From Nemertoderma westbladi (lineage: Eukaryota; Xenacoelomorpha; Nemertodermatida; Nemertodermatidae), in assembly GCA_032718475.1 (NCBI GenBank), contig JAUCBJ010007169.1, positions 62,001 through 126,000 on the forward strand: DNA of 64,000 nt, given 5' to 3'. A program made the position numbers and the translations under genes. Below are positions 1 to 11,116 of this stretch, in pieces. The notes beneath the pieces are model-generated. The model made no database searches. It had not been told where the DNA came from and saw nothing but the letters and a program-made list of their open reading frames with translations. The number at the start of each line of letters is the position of its first letter. The stretch's first letter is position 1.

Positions 1-175
1 TCAACTAAGTTCATATTGTGTTACATACTTGAAATCTTTGCATGGCCAATTTTCCATCAGTTTTCCAACAAATCACTATAAAGTGGATGAATAACTACAC
101 GGTGCAAACTTAATTAAGTTAAACGCCTGTAGCTAACAATTTAATTCGAAATTAAAATTCTGGCGCAGCCTCTAG
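1..175. repeat. Partial copy of the TA-flanked foldback element
   Basis: This stretch aligns by eye with the right arm of the foldback element at 14390-14545 (same order of landmarks: a 'gttacata' block, a 'cactataa' block, 'gaataact', 'cgcctgtagcta' and 'aaaattctggc'). It is diverged, lacks the poly-G block and the terminal sequence, and may continue beyond the left edge of the window. Confidence 0.6.
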
Positions 176-2633
176 GTCGTTTTCCAGGGCTCCTAGCGCT
201 TTGTGTTGAAACATTTCCATGATATTTTCATGATTTCCAGAGATAAACATGATACAACTAAACTAAACAAGATATAAAAGTAATTACCAGCTGATTACTG
301 TAACCTGTAAAACAAAAGTCAAAAGATAAAATATATAAATATTATTTACTATTATTACAATTTAGCAATTAATGTAATGCCTTATATTTTATTATTTATT
401 ATAGTTCCAGTAGTGGATAATCAATTATACCGTTTCGAAGAATTACACTTATAAAAGAAATTGTAGAAATTAATAATTATAAGATATTATTTATGTATTT
501 TATCTTTATTGTCTTTGACTTTAGTCTTTTTTCTGGATAGTGTGAAAGCGGCCTTTTAAGATTATTGTAGAAAATTTGTGGGGAGGGGGTATATATTATA
601 TATACCAGGAAACATATTATATTCTTAGATAAGATACTTAAGCTAGAGATACATATATCTATATCTCTATTAGACAAGATATATTATAAGACACTATATT
701 GATATGGTTAGTTACATAGTTATTAAGTTAGGCTATAGAGTAATTATAAAACAGAATATTTGTTAACTACTTTAGATTTTACTTACTGCAACCATAAATC
801 TGGTGGACTTACTTATTTATTTATGCATAAAATATAAAATTTAAAAATAATATCCCAAAATTATTAGCTTCGTATATTAAGTTTTACATCACATGAACAA
901 CATACACACAATACCAGGAAATGTTCACAAAACGAAAAGTAAAATATGCCTTCGCATTCTGCCAATATTATTTATTGGCTAATATAATTTCAAGCGAAGT
1001 TACAGTTATCATATATTCTTGGAAATGGAAAAGTGAACTTTGGCGAGTAGGCCTAATGTTTACCAATTGATAAGATTACTGTATAGTCCTGGCTTTGCAG
1101 TTACAGTAGTGTGATATAATATTGTGAAAGGGAAAGTCCACTGTAATTCTACTATTACTGTAAAATATGTATAACATTATAATATTTAGTATTGTTATAT
1201 AGATATTTAATTGTAGATATCGTATCACCAAATTATTAGAAAAAAACTTTAATTAAATTAACGACATTTTATCTTTTCAAGGTAATATGTAGGCCTATCT
1301 GTAGGTATTTCTCTTTCTAAATTTCTCAAACACCGTACAGATTTTGTGATAGAATCGTTCAATTTAAATATTTGTGTCTCATACCTGATCCTCGTGCTGC
1401 GTGAAGTCCCCACGAACGTGTTCCTTCTGTCAGCGACGTTATACAATGAATAGTCATTGGTGGTTTTGCGCAGAATTTATTCATTAGTTCTCCTAAGATA
1501 TCAAAAAATAAGGTAATAGTCTGATCTCAATATTGTATACTACAGAGAATGAGAATATGGTTTGATAAATTGAGAAAAATTACATCCCTTCTATTAAGTA
1601 ATCCCCATTTAATTACCGTTCACCGCTACTTTTATGTATTCCAATTACATTGTCGAAAAAGTCACTACGTGGCAACATCACCGATTAGAAATAGTAATCG
1701 GTGCAAGGGCGCTACATATCCTGTAATTATTGTAACTATTAAAGTGAAGATGTATGGATAAAATACCTCAGGGTTCTATGGTGATTGATGACTATGATTA
1801 GGGTGCGCCCAGGTCCATGAAGTCTTTTCAAAACTAGAATTTTCTTTACTTAATTGCGGATCTTACCAATTAAGAAGTGATGTTTCCTGTATTAAGTTGT
1901 AGCTGTCTTTGCAGGAGTAAGAATCGTTCTGAGCTCTTGCTACACACATAACTCGTCTACACAATATTATATTATTAGGAAGGGAAAATTGCTGGAGATT
2001 ATAAGCTTTATAATAAAAATAACATAAGTTTATAATCGATTAATTTCCCACCTTGGAGGAGAAATAGTTGAGTATTAACATTAACATTTCTTCTCCGTTG
2101 TCGTGGTTATTCATAAACATTATTAGGAATATTTAGAAAATATAGTTATAACACATAGTTTTTATTCCAAAATTGTAACATTACTCAACGCCGTTAGTAT
2201 TAACAGCGAATTGTTATTTAGCACTTTACAACTTTAGAGCACATATCAGCATGAGCCTGTACATTTAGTGATATATTATTTTGTTGTAATGTCCCAACAG
2301 AGCGAATTTACAGAGCATCCGTTCAATGCAATTGAACCGGAAACTTGGGATCGCCATGGTTACCACATAAACATTAATTTGTATTTATTATTAATTGCCT
2401 GACAGCCAGGCAGTAGCTACCGGTATCACCCCCGGTACAATTATCCGTGTCCCCGTGGGTCTGGGAATGACATATTCTATTAACATGACACCAAATGCCA
2501 CCATAATTATAAGCTAACTTATTTATAACATAATATATATGTCATTTTTACATTTATTTATACAGCAACTAATTTAATTTGTGTTGATTCTATCACTTAC
2601 AACCATTTCGTAATTTTAAAATTTCGGAATAAA
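176..2633. other. Gene-free AT-rich stretch
   Basis: No open frame here has a recognisable protein signature; the few frames over 60 codons are low-complexity or antisense-like. No tRNA-like boxes or tandem arrays were seen. I see nothing else to annotate. Confidence 0.6.
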
Positions 2634-2772
2634 ACTACATACTTACTTGTTGCAAAGTACTTTACTGTAGTGTTCTGATCCTCGTGGATTTATTTTCACT
2701 CACTCATCACTAAGTTCGTTAGTGTAGAAAAGCCACTCGGATCAGCACACTGTAAAGTGCTACTTTACACAC
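2634..2772 (-). repeat. Hairpin repeat HP, copy 1
   Basis: About 140 bp whose two ends are imperfect inverted repeats of each other: 'gttctgatcctcgtgg' near the left against 'gccactcggatcagcac' near the right, both flanked by an 'aaagtactttac'-type block. The reverse complement recurs at 20197-20325 with high identity over the whole length, so this is a dispersed foldback repeat rather than a chance hairpin. A weaker relative may lie at about 3375-3450. Confidence 0.7.
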
Positions 2773-4007
2773 GGGTAATTAAATAGTTATTAGTCACGGC
2801 CATCTGACCACCTACTGACCTACACATTTGTAGCTTTTTTTGGGCACATCATTGCAAATCTAGGTTGGATCGAACTTGTGACCACCAGGGTGGAATTCTG
2901 ACGATCTATCCAATCCGCTTGCGGCTCAGGCGGTGATACTATGTGATACTTTGTGTATCAGCAATTTACGTCGTCATGGCCTCCCATCTGTCAATAGTGT
3001 CATGAAATTTACGTCCTTATGGCCCCCCTTGTGTCAAGACACAATCACACTGCGTTCAATCCGCCTTTAACAACCACGTCATTTAATCGCGTCTTTACCA
3101 ATATTATATAATTATAATTGGTATTTTGGGTGAAGGAGTGGTTTATTATTATTATAATTTTCTGTATTTCAAAATGCATAAATTCTCGCTTTTTGAATAT
3201 ACATTTCTGGTGCAACAAACCAGCATTTTATATAAGTATAATCCTCTGTATTATGTTCTAGAATGGAATATACGGGTTTAATACCTTCCTCAAATAAATC
3301 ATTTATCAACTATATCTGATTAATCTTCGTAATGTTAAATATTTTTATTACAACTGCCTCGCCCGACAACCTTATGATCCTCGTAACTTCAGTCGAACTC
3401 ACTGACTACGTTCGTCCATGTACTGGGATATGTAAAGTCCCGCTTCACACTATATTGTAACATATTATTATATAAAAATACTAATTACGCTGTTCAGTGA
3501 TACATTAATTTAGCGAGTGCAACTATGATTGAAAAAAACACAAGTCACTTTGACGTGATGAATACATTTTTCATTCATGTAAATTTGTCAAATAGTGGGA
3601 TCTCATCGAATAATAAAGGAAATAGTAATGTTTTGGAATATTAGTTAAATTCATACAATAATTTATAATATAAAATATGGCTGTGTTATGATAAGATTGA
3701 TTCTGATTTGAAAGAAAAGAAATGAGTACCAACACGAACTCAATATGCTCGCACGATACATGACTTTGAAAAACACCATAGAAATTGAAGCGAATTATCT
3801 AAGAACGTGAATCCCTTTCTTGGGATAATTTTCTCGCATTCTTTCATTTTATAGCTTCAATTGCTAGTGTTTTTCATAGAAAGTTAAATTACTATTTTTA
3901 TTCAATCTAGGAATATTAAACATTTGAGATGAAATAACAATTTTCGTTGGTAAATTATTCTATTGCAATTTGTAAGTTATTCCTTAATATTATTAAATGT
4001 GCTCGTT
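2773..4007. other. Upstream region of host gene 1, no gene seen
   Basis: AT-rich sequence with no coding signal. It contains the minus-strand tRNA-like head at its start and should hold the promoter and 5' UTR of the gene beginning at 4008, but I cannot place a convincing TATA box or initiator. Confidence 0.5.
2866..2935 (-). repeat. tRNA-like SINE head (minus strand)
   Basis: Read on the minus strand the segment has a B-box-like 'aagttcgatccaac' preceded by a degenerate A-box-like block ('ggattggatagatcg') at tRNA spacing. The acceptor ends do not pair, so it is a decayed tRNA-derived SINE head rather than a tRNA gene. Confidence 0.45.
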
Positions 4008-5357
4008 ATGGCCGTTGTTACTATATCTGAACACCACCGTAAACAGGGCAACCAGTTTTACGTATCTGCTACTGATAATTTAAGTCCAATTATTCAGAAA
4101 GATCGATTGACTAAGGCGACCTCTTTCTACTACAAAGCTTGGAACACAGCACTTAATAATAAGGAAAGGGCTTCTGCATCAAAAAATTATGGTCTCTCGT
4201 CTTGGAGACTTGGAAAACTCACCCGTCTCACCACTTCAGACCTCGAACTTACCAAATACTACTTTATTGATGCACTTAGTTACATGATCAAGGCTGAGAA
4301 ATGTGGACGGAAGGACGGAAATTCAGTAGTTTGGTTGCAAGAAGTAAATGACCATATAGATACTATTTTAAGTGATGCAAAGGAGAGCTTTCTGAGTAAA
4401 GAACATGGTATAGCCTTAAAGGTAACATTTATAACACAATTGATAGAATCATTGGGTGATAATATTAGTAGAAAAAGTACATTATATTTGGAAATATCAG
4501 AGTTGTATTTCAAAGATGGTGTTTGTTTCTTAGCTAATGGAGATTTTAAAAAAGCCCTTAACAGCATGTGCGAGTGTTACCAACCAATAGAGGAAGCAAA
4601 ACGAAATTTTACTTTTGATGTTACTTACAATGTACTTATACAGGAAATATCTGAAATGGAAGATGATGTGTTTACACATAAGTGCATAGCGGAATCTATG
4701 CAGATGAAAGAAAAGGGAGATTCTATAATTGCACAAGTCATTAAGAAAGAGGAGAACCTCAATGTAACTCTTGTTTATGACGCCATGGATTGTTACAGGC
4801 AATCTATTATTCTAACGCGAGAGAGAGATATTGAGAATGAAGCTATAGCACACAGTCGCTTAGGGGGTGTTTACCATGATATAATGAAAATCCCAAATAA
4901 GGCGAAAGAGTATTATTTGAGAGCGATTGAATTGGCTCATACCCTTCAACCAAGAAATTTTAACACTGATCCATGGTTTATGAAAGCGAAACAAGTTGTT
5001 GAAATGTATCAGAAAAAAGCAGATGAAGAAAGCCGGAGTTTATATGAAGAAAGTAGAAAGGAGTTCATAAGTGCGCAGACGGATGAATTGGAAAAGATAA
5101 AGAAGGCTTCAGAGAAAGATGCTGTGGTGTTTTTGGAGTATTTGTATAAGACTCACCCGCCAAAGGATAAAGCTCACACAATGGAGAAAAAGCCAACAGA
5201 AATGACGTCAGAATTTAAGAAGAAAGCGTTGGTCAAAGCGATTTTGCATTACCACCCTGACAAACAGAATGCTCAAGCTCATGGTATGTTGTGGAAAGTA
5301 CTTTGTGAAGAAATTACTAAATATCTTAATGTGAAGTATGAATACTTTAAGGATTAA
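4008..5357 (+). CDS. TPR-type protein with C-terminal J-like (HPD) segment
   Basis: A single uninterrupted frame of 449 codons starting at an ATG with G at +4; the frame is open 15 codons further upstream but only from a TTG. Residues about 5-70 are a helical, Lys/Ala-rich segment resembling TPR or MIT-like helical hairpins. Residues about 255-320 have good TPR spacing (Ala, Tyr and 'YYLRAIELA'). Residues 375-449 resemble J-domain helices II and III, with the invariant HPD at about 416-418 followed by Lys-Gln; helix I is not clear. In J-domain proteins HPD stimulates Hsp70 ATPase, so a co-chaperone or Hsp70-recruiting scaffold role is inferred, not shown. No signal peptide or membrane segment is seen. 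Apparently intronless; a poly(A) signal follows about 40 bp after the stop. It has no stops or frameshifts, unlike every transposon gene in the window, so I regard it as a functional host gene. Confidence 0.85.
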   Translation: MAVVTISEHHRKQGNQFYVSATDNLSPIIQKDRLTKATSFYYKAWNTALNNKERASASKNYGLSSWRLGKLTRLTTSDLELTKYYFIDALSYMIKAEKCGRKDGNSVVWLQEVNDHIDTILSDAKESFLSKEHGIALKVTFITQLIESLGDNISRKSTLYLEISELYFKDGVCFLANGDFKKALNSMCECYQPIEEAKRNFTFDVTYNVLIQEISEMEDDVFTHKCIAESMQMKEKGDSIIAQVIKKEENLNVTLVYDAMDCYRQSIILTRERDIENEAIAHSRLGGVYHDIMKIPNKAKEYYLRAIELAHTLQPRNFNTDPWFMKAKQVVEMYQKKADEESRSLYEESRKEFISAQTDELEKIKKASEKDAVVFLEYLYKTHPPKDKAHTMEKKPTEMTSEFKKKALVKAILHYHPDKQNAQAHGMLWKVLCEEITKYLNVKYEYFKD

Positions 5358-5397
5358 TCAATTAGACAATAATTTTAATAATATAATTATTAAATAT

Positions 5398-5403
5398 AAT
5401 AAA
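5398..5403 (+). promoter_or_regulatory. Candidate poly(A) signal of host gene 1
   Basis: An AATAAA hexamer 40 bp past the stop codon of the TPR/J-like gene. The region is very AT-rich, so the hexamer could occur by chance, but its position fits a short 3' UTR. Confidence 0.45.
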
Positions 5404-5579
5404 TATATATAATTACTACATATTGTACGTTTATGGTAATTACATAATAAATAATATACAACTAATATAACAATAAGCTACATTTTCAGAATAATATTGC
5501 GAAATTGGTAACATTTTTTCTTTTAAATAAATACCCCTTTATTGTCCTCAATTATTTTCCATTTATATAATTCTAATTA

Positions 5580-6098
5580 TTAATTCCAAGAAGCGAAGTC
5601 CTTGGAATACGCAAGGGGCAGGCATGATGGGCCACAATGGAATTGGCTGTCCAAAACCAGTAGTCTTCCGCTCCCATATTGGAGTCCATGCGGGCTCTAA
5701 CAGTATAATGCGGGTACAGTACAATGCACATTTCTCCAACCAGACATTATATAACATTGGAGGTGTCTCATTGATTCCCCCAATCTTGAGACTTGAACAA
5801 AGCCGCCTCCGCTTTGCAGGCATTGCTTTCGCCGTGAGGACCAGCCTGAGCACAAGCTTGTGCATTGGCAGCCTCATGGAGAAAATAAGCAAGGTGGACA
5901 CTGGACAGAGGACAGCCCTTGATTTTCTTAAAGACACCTCTTAAAAGGCAGTGCCTATAAGATGCGGATAATCTCATGATAGTCACTGGGGATAGGGAGT
6001 TGAGGCCGCGCATTTCGTCGACAAGCCGGCGTAGCACTCTTTTAATGTATGCTATATCACAACAAGCCAATTATAGATTACATGGTGGTTGCATAACT
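5580..6098 (+). pseudogene. LINE family 2, 3' end (reverse transcriptase C-terminus remnant)
   Basis: In plus-strand frames the segment encodes the post-polymerase tail of a non-LTR reverse transcriptase: a decayed 'YGSPCWALT'-like block near 5685, 'SNQTLYNIGGVSL' near 5740, and 'LRLEQSRLRFAG' near 5800, followed in shifted frames by the 'LVHWQPHG' type motif. Several frameshifts and stops break it, and everything upstream of the thumb region is missing, as expected of a 5'-truncated copy. Matching 3' ends occur at 25640-25990, 27190-28130 (minus), 48585-49020 and 61640-62180 (minus). Open frames on the opposite strand here are shadows. It abuts the piggyBac-type MITE fragment starting at about 6105. 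Confidence 0.7.
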
Positions 6099-6104
6099 AT
6101 TTTT

Positions 6105-7166
6105 TTGAACATAATTTTTTAATTCACTTAAACGATGCTATAAATTCATAATTTCACGTTTTCTGGGGCGCTGATTCTAATGGAATACATTTCTAAATCG
6201 CCAGATCATTGCTACTCGTATTTTTCGGCGTAATATTGCAAATTTTGGTGCTAGCACCAAATTTTGTAACCATCACCAAAAAGTACAAATTTGAGTTTCC
6301 GGGTCCATTTTTATTGATTCCAACGTATTCAGGATCCTCAAAAACCCGTATAACACAATAAACAAGATGATACTATCCATTTACAAAAATTTGGTGCTGG
6401 CACAACAATATTCATCCACCGGCGAAAAATAAAAGTTTGAAAACTCTTATGCAATTTTTACTTATTCCATTAAATTCAGAACCCTCACAATTATAATTAA
6501 TTATTATAATAATTAATATAATTAATAATTAATAATTATTAATTTCATTGAATTCAGAACCGCAATAAACCTCTAAAACGCGAGAAATAACTTCACACAA
6601 ACAATTTAACTATTGAATGGATTTTCTAAATTTCTTGCACGCACCAAATTTTTCACACAGCACCAAAAAATACAAGTTTGATACACCTGGTGCAACTCGT
6701 ATATATTCTATCGAAACCAGAACTCCAAAAAACCCTATTGCGCAAAAAACAGGGTTCAAACAATCAATTTAAATTTTAACAATCTTCAAAAATTCGTGCT
6801 GGCACCAAAATTTGGCACCCCCGCGATAAAATATCAAGTATGGAATTTCCAAATTGATTTATATGAATTCCATCTAATTGCAAACAACAAAAAACCGGTG
6901 TAAATAAAATATAATATATATATAATATATATATATAAATCTATATTTCATGAAATGTAATTTTCAAAAAACGTCTCAAAAGTGCCTAAAGTAGGGTTAA
7001 AAAATGGTTCGATAATTCGAAAACTTCCCAATTTCTTTGAAAACCGTTTCCCTATTAGGAAAACAATAGATTTTTAGGAAAATTTATAAAATTTCAGATC
7101 CCCAACTGTGTTTGTTTCAGAGTTATCTCAAAAAAACACGTTGGGGGGGGGGGGGGGGGGGGGGGG
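6105..7166 (+). mobile_element. piggyBac-type MITE family, truncated copy 2
   Basis: Shares with the complete copy at 9181-10734 the same order of blocks: the 'gcgctgattctaatgg' block, repeated 'ttggtgctagcaccaa' palindromes, 'ccgaaaaatacaagtttga'-type blocks and the 'aaaacgtctcaaaa' block near the right end. The left end is missing (it starts next to a LINE remnant) and the right end dissolves in a 24-bp poly-G run at 7143-7166, so neither inverted terminus is present. No coding capacity. Confidence 0.75.
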
Positions 7167-8091
7167 TTATTCTAAGTTTTATTTTTGCCAAAACCGTCTA
7201 TCTCAACTACTTCTGTCAATTATAGTAAATTCCAAAACCGTCTATCTTTACTTGGATTGATTTGGGATTAAACACTAAGTTTGAATTTATAGTTTCCTTT
7301 ATGGCGGAACCATTTGTCTGTGTATTCTATTCTATTTGTGTATTGTGTCTAATTTTATTCGGTTGGGATCGATATCTAATAATAATTATTCATTTTTATT
7401 TGCCGAGACAGTCTATCTCGATTATCTACAATACAATAATGACTGTAAACGTGCCTTATAGCCTACTACAATTATGCTTTTACTAGTACAGTACCTAGTT
7501 TTACTAGTTTCCTAAAATTTAAAGGGCTATCCAACATCGCAAACGCCATTATAGCTATGTTAATTGTGGGGCTCTGGTCACTTTCTGGCACCCATCTCTA
7601 GAATTTCTCGCGCTAAAATTTTTAAAATTTTTTATGGCTAACCAAAATTAATTTATTTGGGGTATATCGCGTTTTTTTGATGCTGATGACGATTGCAGTA
7701 CTCAAATAATGTAACTTTCTAGAAATTTTTTCTCAGCATGAAATTAAGCTGATTTTATGACCTTTATTGAATTTTACAATTTGGTTTTTGTGATGCTGAA
7801 CATGAATAGGAAACTGAAATATATCGTACCTTGTTGATATGTATATTGATAGTATATTTGGATATGTGTCAATGTGTGGCACAAAAAAAAATAGGTATAG
7901 AACAAATTTCTTGGCCTTTGAAAGTTTTATGGTAGAATTGCATTTTTCATCCCAACAAACCAGCACTAAAAACGACATATTGGGTTATCATGAAAGATTT
8001 TTAACGAGTCGTATCATGATCAGCGACCTCGAAAACCCGTATACCTTCAGAATTATCAAACCAAACATACCATTATTAGTATGTTAACCAA
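7167..8091. other. Gene-free stretch
   Basis: AT-rich DNA with short overlapping open frames on both strands and no protein signature. Nothing else supported. Confidence 0.5.
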
Positions 8092-8434
8092 TATTCAGTA
8101 TAATATAGTTATTAATATTCAGTATAATAAAGTTATTAATATTCAGTATAATAAAGTTATTACTATTCAGTATAATAAAGTTATTAATATTCAGTATAAT
8201 ATAGTTATTAATATTCAGTATAATATAGTTATTATTATTCAGTATAATATAGTTATTAATATTCAGTATAATATAGTTAATAATATTCAGTATAATAAAG
8301 TTATTAATATTCAGTATAATAAAGTTATTAATATTCAGTATAATAAAGTTATTAATATTCAGTATAATAAAGTTATTAATATTCAGTATAATATAGTTAT
8401 TAATATTCAGAATAATATAGTTAATAAAACTCAA
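8092..8434. repeat. 24-bp minisatellite, about 14 copies
   Basis: Tandem array of a unit of the form 'attcagtataataaag' plus 'ttattaat', 24 bp long, with scattered point changes (ataaag/atatag, ttattaat/ttaataat). Because 24 is a multiple of three and the unit lacks stops in some frames, long open frames appear on both strands (eight-residue periodic peptides); these are not genes. Confidence 0.95.
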
Positions 8435-8548
8435 AATATATTTTAAACTTGTAAATTACAACTAAAACAGTTTATGATGCTCATGCAACAATTAAGTTCC
8501 ATTGCAGACCCATTTGTACCTCAGCTAGTACGAGTTCTTCTCTGGTGG

Positions 8549-8610
8549 ATAAAGTGCATCCTTCACCCTGCAGATAGGGGGCTATCTGCAGGGTGAAGAA
8601 TGCACTTTAT
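8549..8610. repeat. Near-perfect inverted repeat (29-bp arms, 4-nt loop)
   Basis: Arms 8549-8577 and 8582-8610 are reverse complements with one mismatch, separated by GGGG. The stem is far more GC-balanced than the surroundings and would form a very stable hairpin in RNA or a cruciform in DNA. It does not belong to any repeat family that I can see elsewhere in the window. Confidence 0.9.
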
Positions 8611-8760
8611 TCTTATACCTTTTCAACACTGAAACCCAATAAGAGTCTGATGTAGCCCGGTATAGGGGTTCCCAGCCATTTCATTGGCTGCAATATCTAT
8701 GTGATTATTTGCAATATGAGGCCTTTGTTTCCTCGTCTTTCATGGTATAAGGATTGATCG

Positions 8761-9176
8761 CCTATATAATACACAGTGCGGCTTTTGGCAAATGTGTGAC
8801 ACAGTTAGTTCGTAAGGTAAGAAATACACAAATTAAAATATTTCATGGGTGGCTTTTAAAATTAATATTATATAAATAATTATTTAAAACTTCAAAAAGT
8901 CATATTACTTAATATCAACACATATACCCCCAAACATATAAACATGTTTATTTTGCTCCATTAGTATCAAAATGTTCGCGAAAATAAAATTTTTTTTAAA
9001 ATTTCATGGGTTGCTTTTAATATTAATGCTATTTAATTATTTATTTCATACTAAATAATATTTATTACATTTATCAAAGGATATTTGTCCATACAATACA
9101 TTCAAATCATTATATTTTCTTCCAATCGTATTATTATGGTAATATAACAAAATTTAGATAGTTTCATGGGTGGCCT
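8761..9176 (+). repeat. Dispersed repeat C, copy 1 (left part)
   Basis: Starts with a TATA-rich block ('cctatataatacacagtg') and contains two 'tttcatgggtggctttta' blocks. The reverse complement of 14705-15122 follows the same order. The copy is interrupted at 9177 by the TTAA-flanked MITE and resumes at 10739-10860, where a 'cgtgtgtcgaatt' block matches the other copy. Function unknown; the TATA-like start may reflect a transposon promoter. Confidence 0.65.
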
Positions 9177-9180
9177 TTAA

Positions 9181-10734
9181 CCCTATTAGTACCGGGCTAT
9201 AAAATGCTGTACAAATACCGGGGGGGGGGTCATATTGACCCCTCCCTCTAAAATCTACAAATATTAACGAAAACGTCTGATTTTTTGTTTGTACTTAGGT
9301 ATCACTAGTCTGGATCCGACCGAAAAAAAAAATTTCGAAAAAATGCACTGGGGTGGTAATATTGCAGCACCAAAATTACAAGTAGTGCACAATTTTCACA
9401 AAATTTGAAAGTTACATTTTTCAGCTAATTGTTTTTCAATACAGGTTTTCTGGGGCGCAAAATACATTGGAAAATATTTAAAAATGATATGATTACCATA
9501 AATGGCTGTTTAGTCCTCTATGCGTAGGAAAAAAGTGAAAAAAACAAGTAACCAGCACTTTTCAGTTAGAACACAAAATTTTTAATTCACATATACGATG
9601 CTATAATTTCACATTTTCAGGTTTTCTAGGGCGCTGATTCTAATGGAATACATTTCAAATATGCCAGATCATTGCTACCTGTATTTTTCGGCGTAATTTG
9701 GCAAATTTTGGTGCTAGCACCAAATTTCGTACACATCACCAAAAAGTACAAGTTTGCGATGTCCAGTGCTGTTTTTATTGATTCCATCGGATTCAGGACC
9801 CTCATAAACCTGTATAACGCAAGAAACAAGATGATACTATCTACTGATCAATTTACTCATTTTCCAAAATTTGGTGCTGGCACAACAATTTTCACCCACC
9901 GGCGAAAAATACAAGTTTGAAAACTCTTATGAAATTTTTACTGATTCCATTGAATTCAGAACCATAACAAACCCGTATAACGCAAGAAACAAGATGACAC
10001 AATCAATTGATATATTTGATGGTTTTCAAAATTTGGTGCTAGCACCACATTTTGCACCCACTTCCGAAAAATAAAAGTTTGAGATGTCTAGTTCGATAAT
10101 TATATACTCCATTGAATTCAGAACAGCCATAAACCTCTAAAATGCAAGAAATAAATTGTCACAAGCAATTTTATCTATTGAATGGGTTTTCAAAATTTCG
10201 TGCTAGCACCAAAATTTGCACACAGCACCGAAAAATACAAGTTTGATACCCTTGGTGCAACTCGTATATATTTCATCGAAACCAGAACCCCAAAAAACCC
10301 CAATTGCGTAAAAAACAAGTTTCAAACAATCAATTTACAAAATTGATATATTTCAAAATTTGGTGCTGGCACCAAAATTTGGCACCCGCCGAAAAAAACA
10401 AGTTTGAAATTTCTAAATCAATTTATATGAATTCCATCCAATTGCTAACACCAAAAAACCGGTATAATTCAAAAATAGAGATGTTACAAATCATATTTAA
10501 TGAAATGTAATTTTCAAAAAACGTCTCAAAAAAAGTGCCAAAAGTAGGGTTAAAAAATGGTGCTATAACTCGAAAACTACCCAATATTTTTGAAAACGGT
10601 TTTCACTACTAGGAAGACAAAAGATTTTTAGGAAAAGTCATAAAATTTCAGATTCCCAACTGCGTTTGTTTCAGAATTATAATAAAAAAACCACGGGGGG
10701 GGTCATATTGACCCCCCCCCCGGGTTTAATAGGG
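9181..10734 (+). mobile_element. Complete piggyBac-type MITE with TTAA target duplication
   Basis: The element is bounded by TTAA at 9177-9180 and 10735-10738. Its ends are inverted: CCCTATTAGTACCGGG on the left against CCCGGGTTTAATAGGG on the right, followed inward by a G-run/'tcatattgacccc' block at both ends. TTAA duplication and CCC-starting termini are hallmarks of the piggyBac superfamily. It carries no transposase. Internally it is a tandem array: the 'ggtgct(a/g)gcacc' palindrome recurs at about 9711, 9874, 10036, 10200 and 10363, giving five units of 162-164 bp. It interrupts repeat C, and the uninterrupted copy of repeat C at about 14786 shows the empty site. Other copies: 6105-7166, 20700-21353, and inverted at 56135-57331. 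Confidence 0.88.
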
Positions 10735-10738
10735 TTAA

Positions 10739-10860
10739 AAGTACAACGTTTTAATTATGCTATTAATATTTAATATCATTAATTATTTTGAAATTATTAT
10801 TTTCAGAACTAATAATAGTTTATACGTGTGTCGAATTGTGTTCTTTGACAGCAAAATGTT
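10739..10860 (+). repeat. Dispersed repeat C, copy 1 (right part)
   Basis: Continuation of the repeat interrupted at 9177; the 'agtacaacg' and 'cgtgtgtcgaatt' blocks match, in reverse complement, 14715-14785 of the second copy. Confidence 0.6.
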
Positions 10861-11116
10861 GTTAATCCGATAATTGACCAAAACGTAGTTTAAGAATCTC
10901 ATACAGTAGTAGTTAATAAAGAATTATTTATAATTCTAAGATAATTATTATATTTGGCAAATTATGGTTTGGTGCAAGGTATGGCCTGGGGTTATTGGCT
11001 GGTATATAGACCAACAAAACCCCGAAAATACACATTTACCGGGATTGTATTTAACCATAATATTGACTAGGGCCTAATGTGAGATTCATAAATTCAGTTA
11101 TAGTTAATTATATTTA

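Noticed and set aside
8081-8446. Overlapping 121- and 116-codon frames on opposite strands
   Set aside because: Both are translations of the 24-bp minisatellite.
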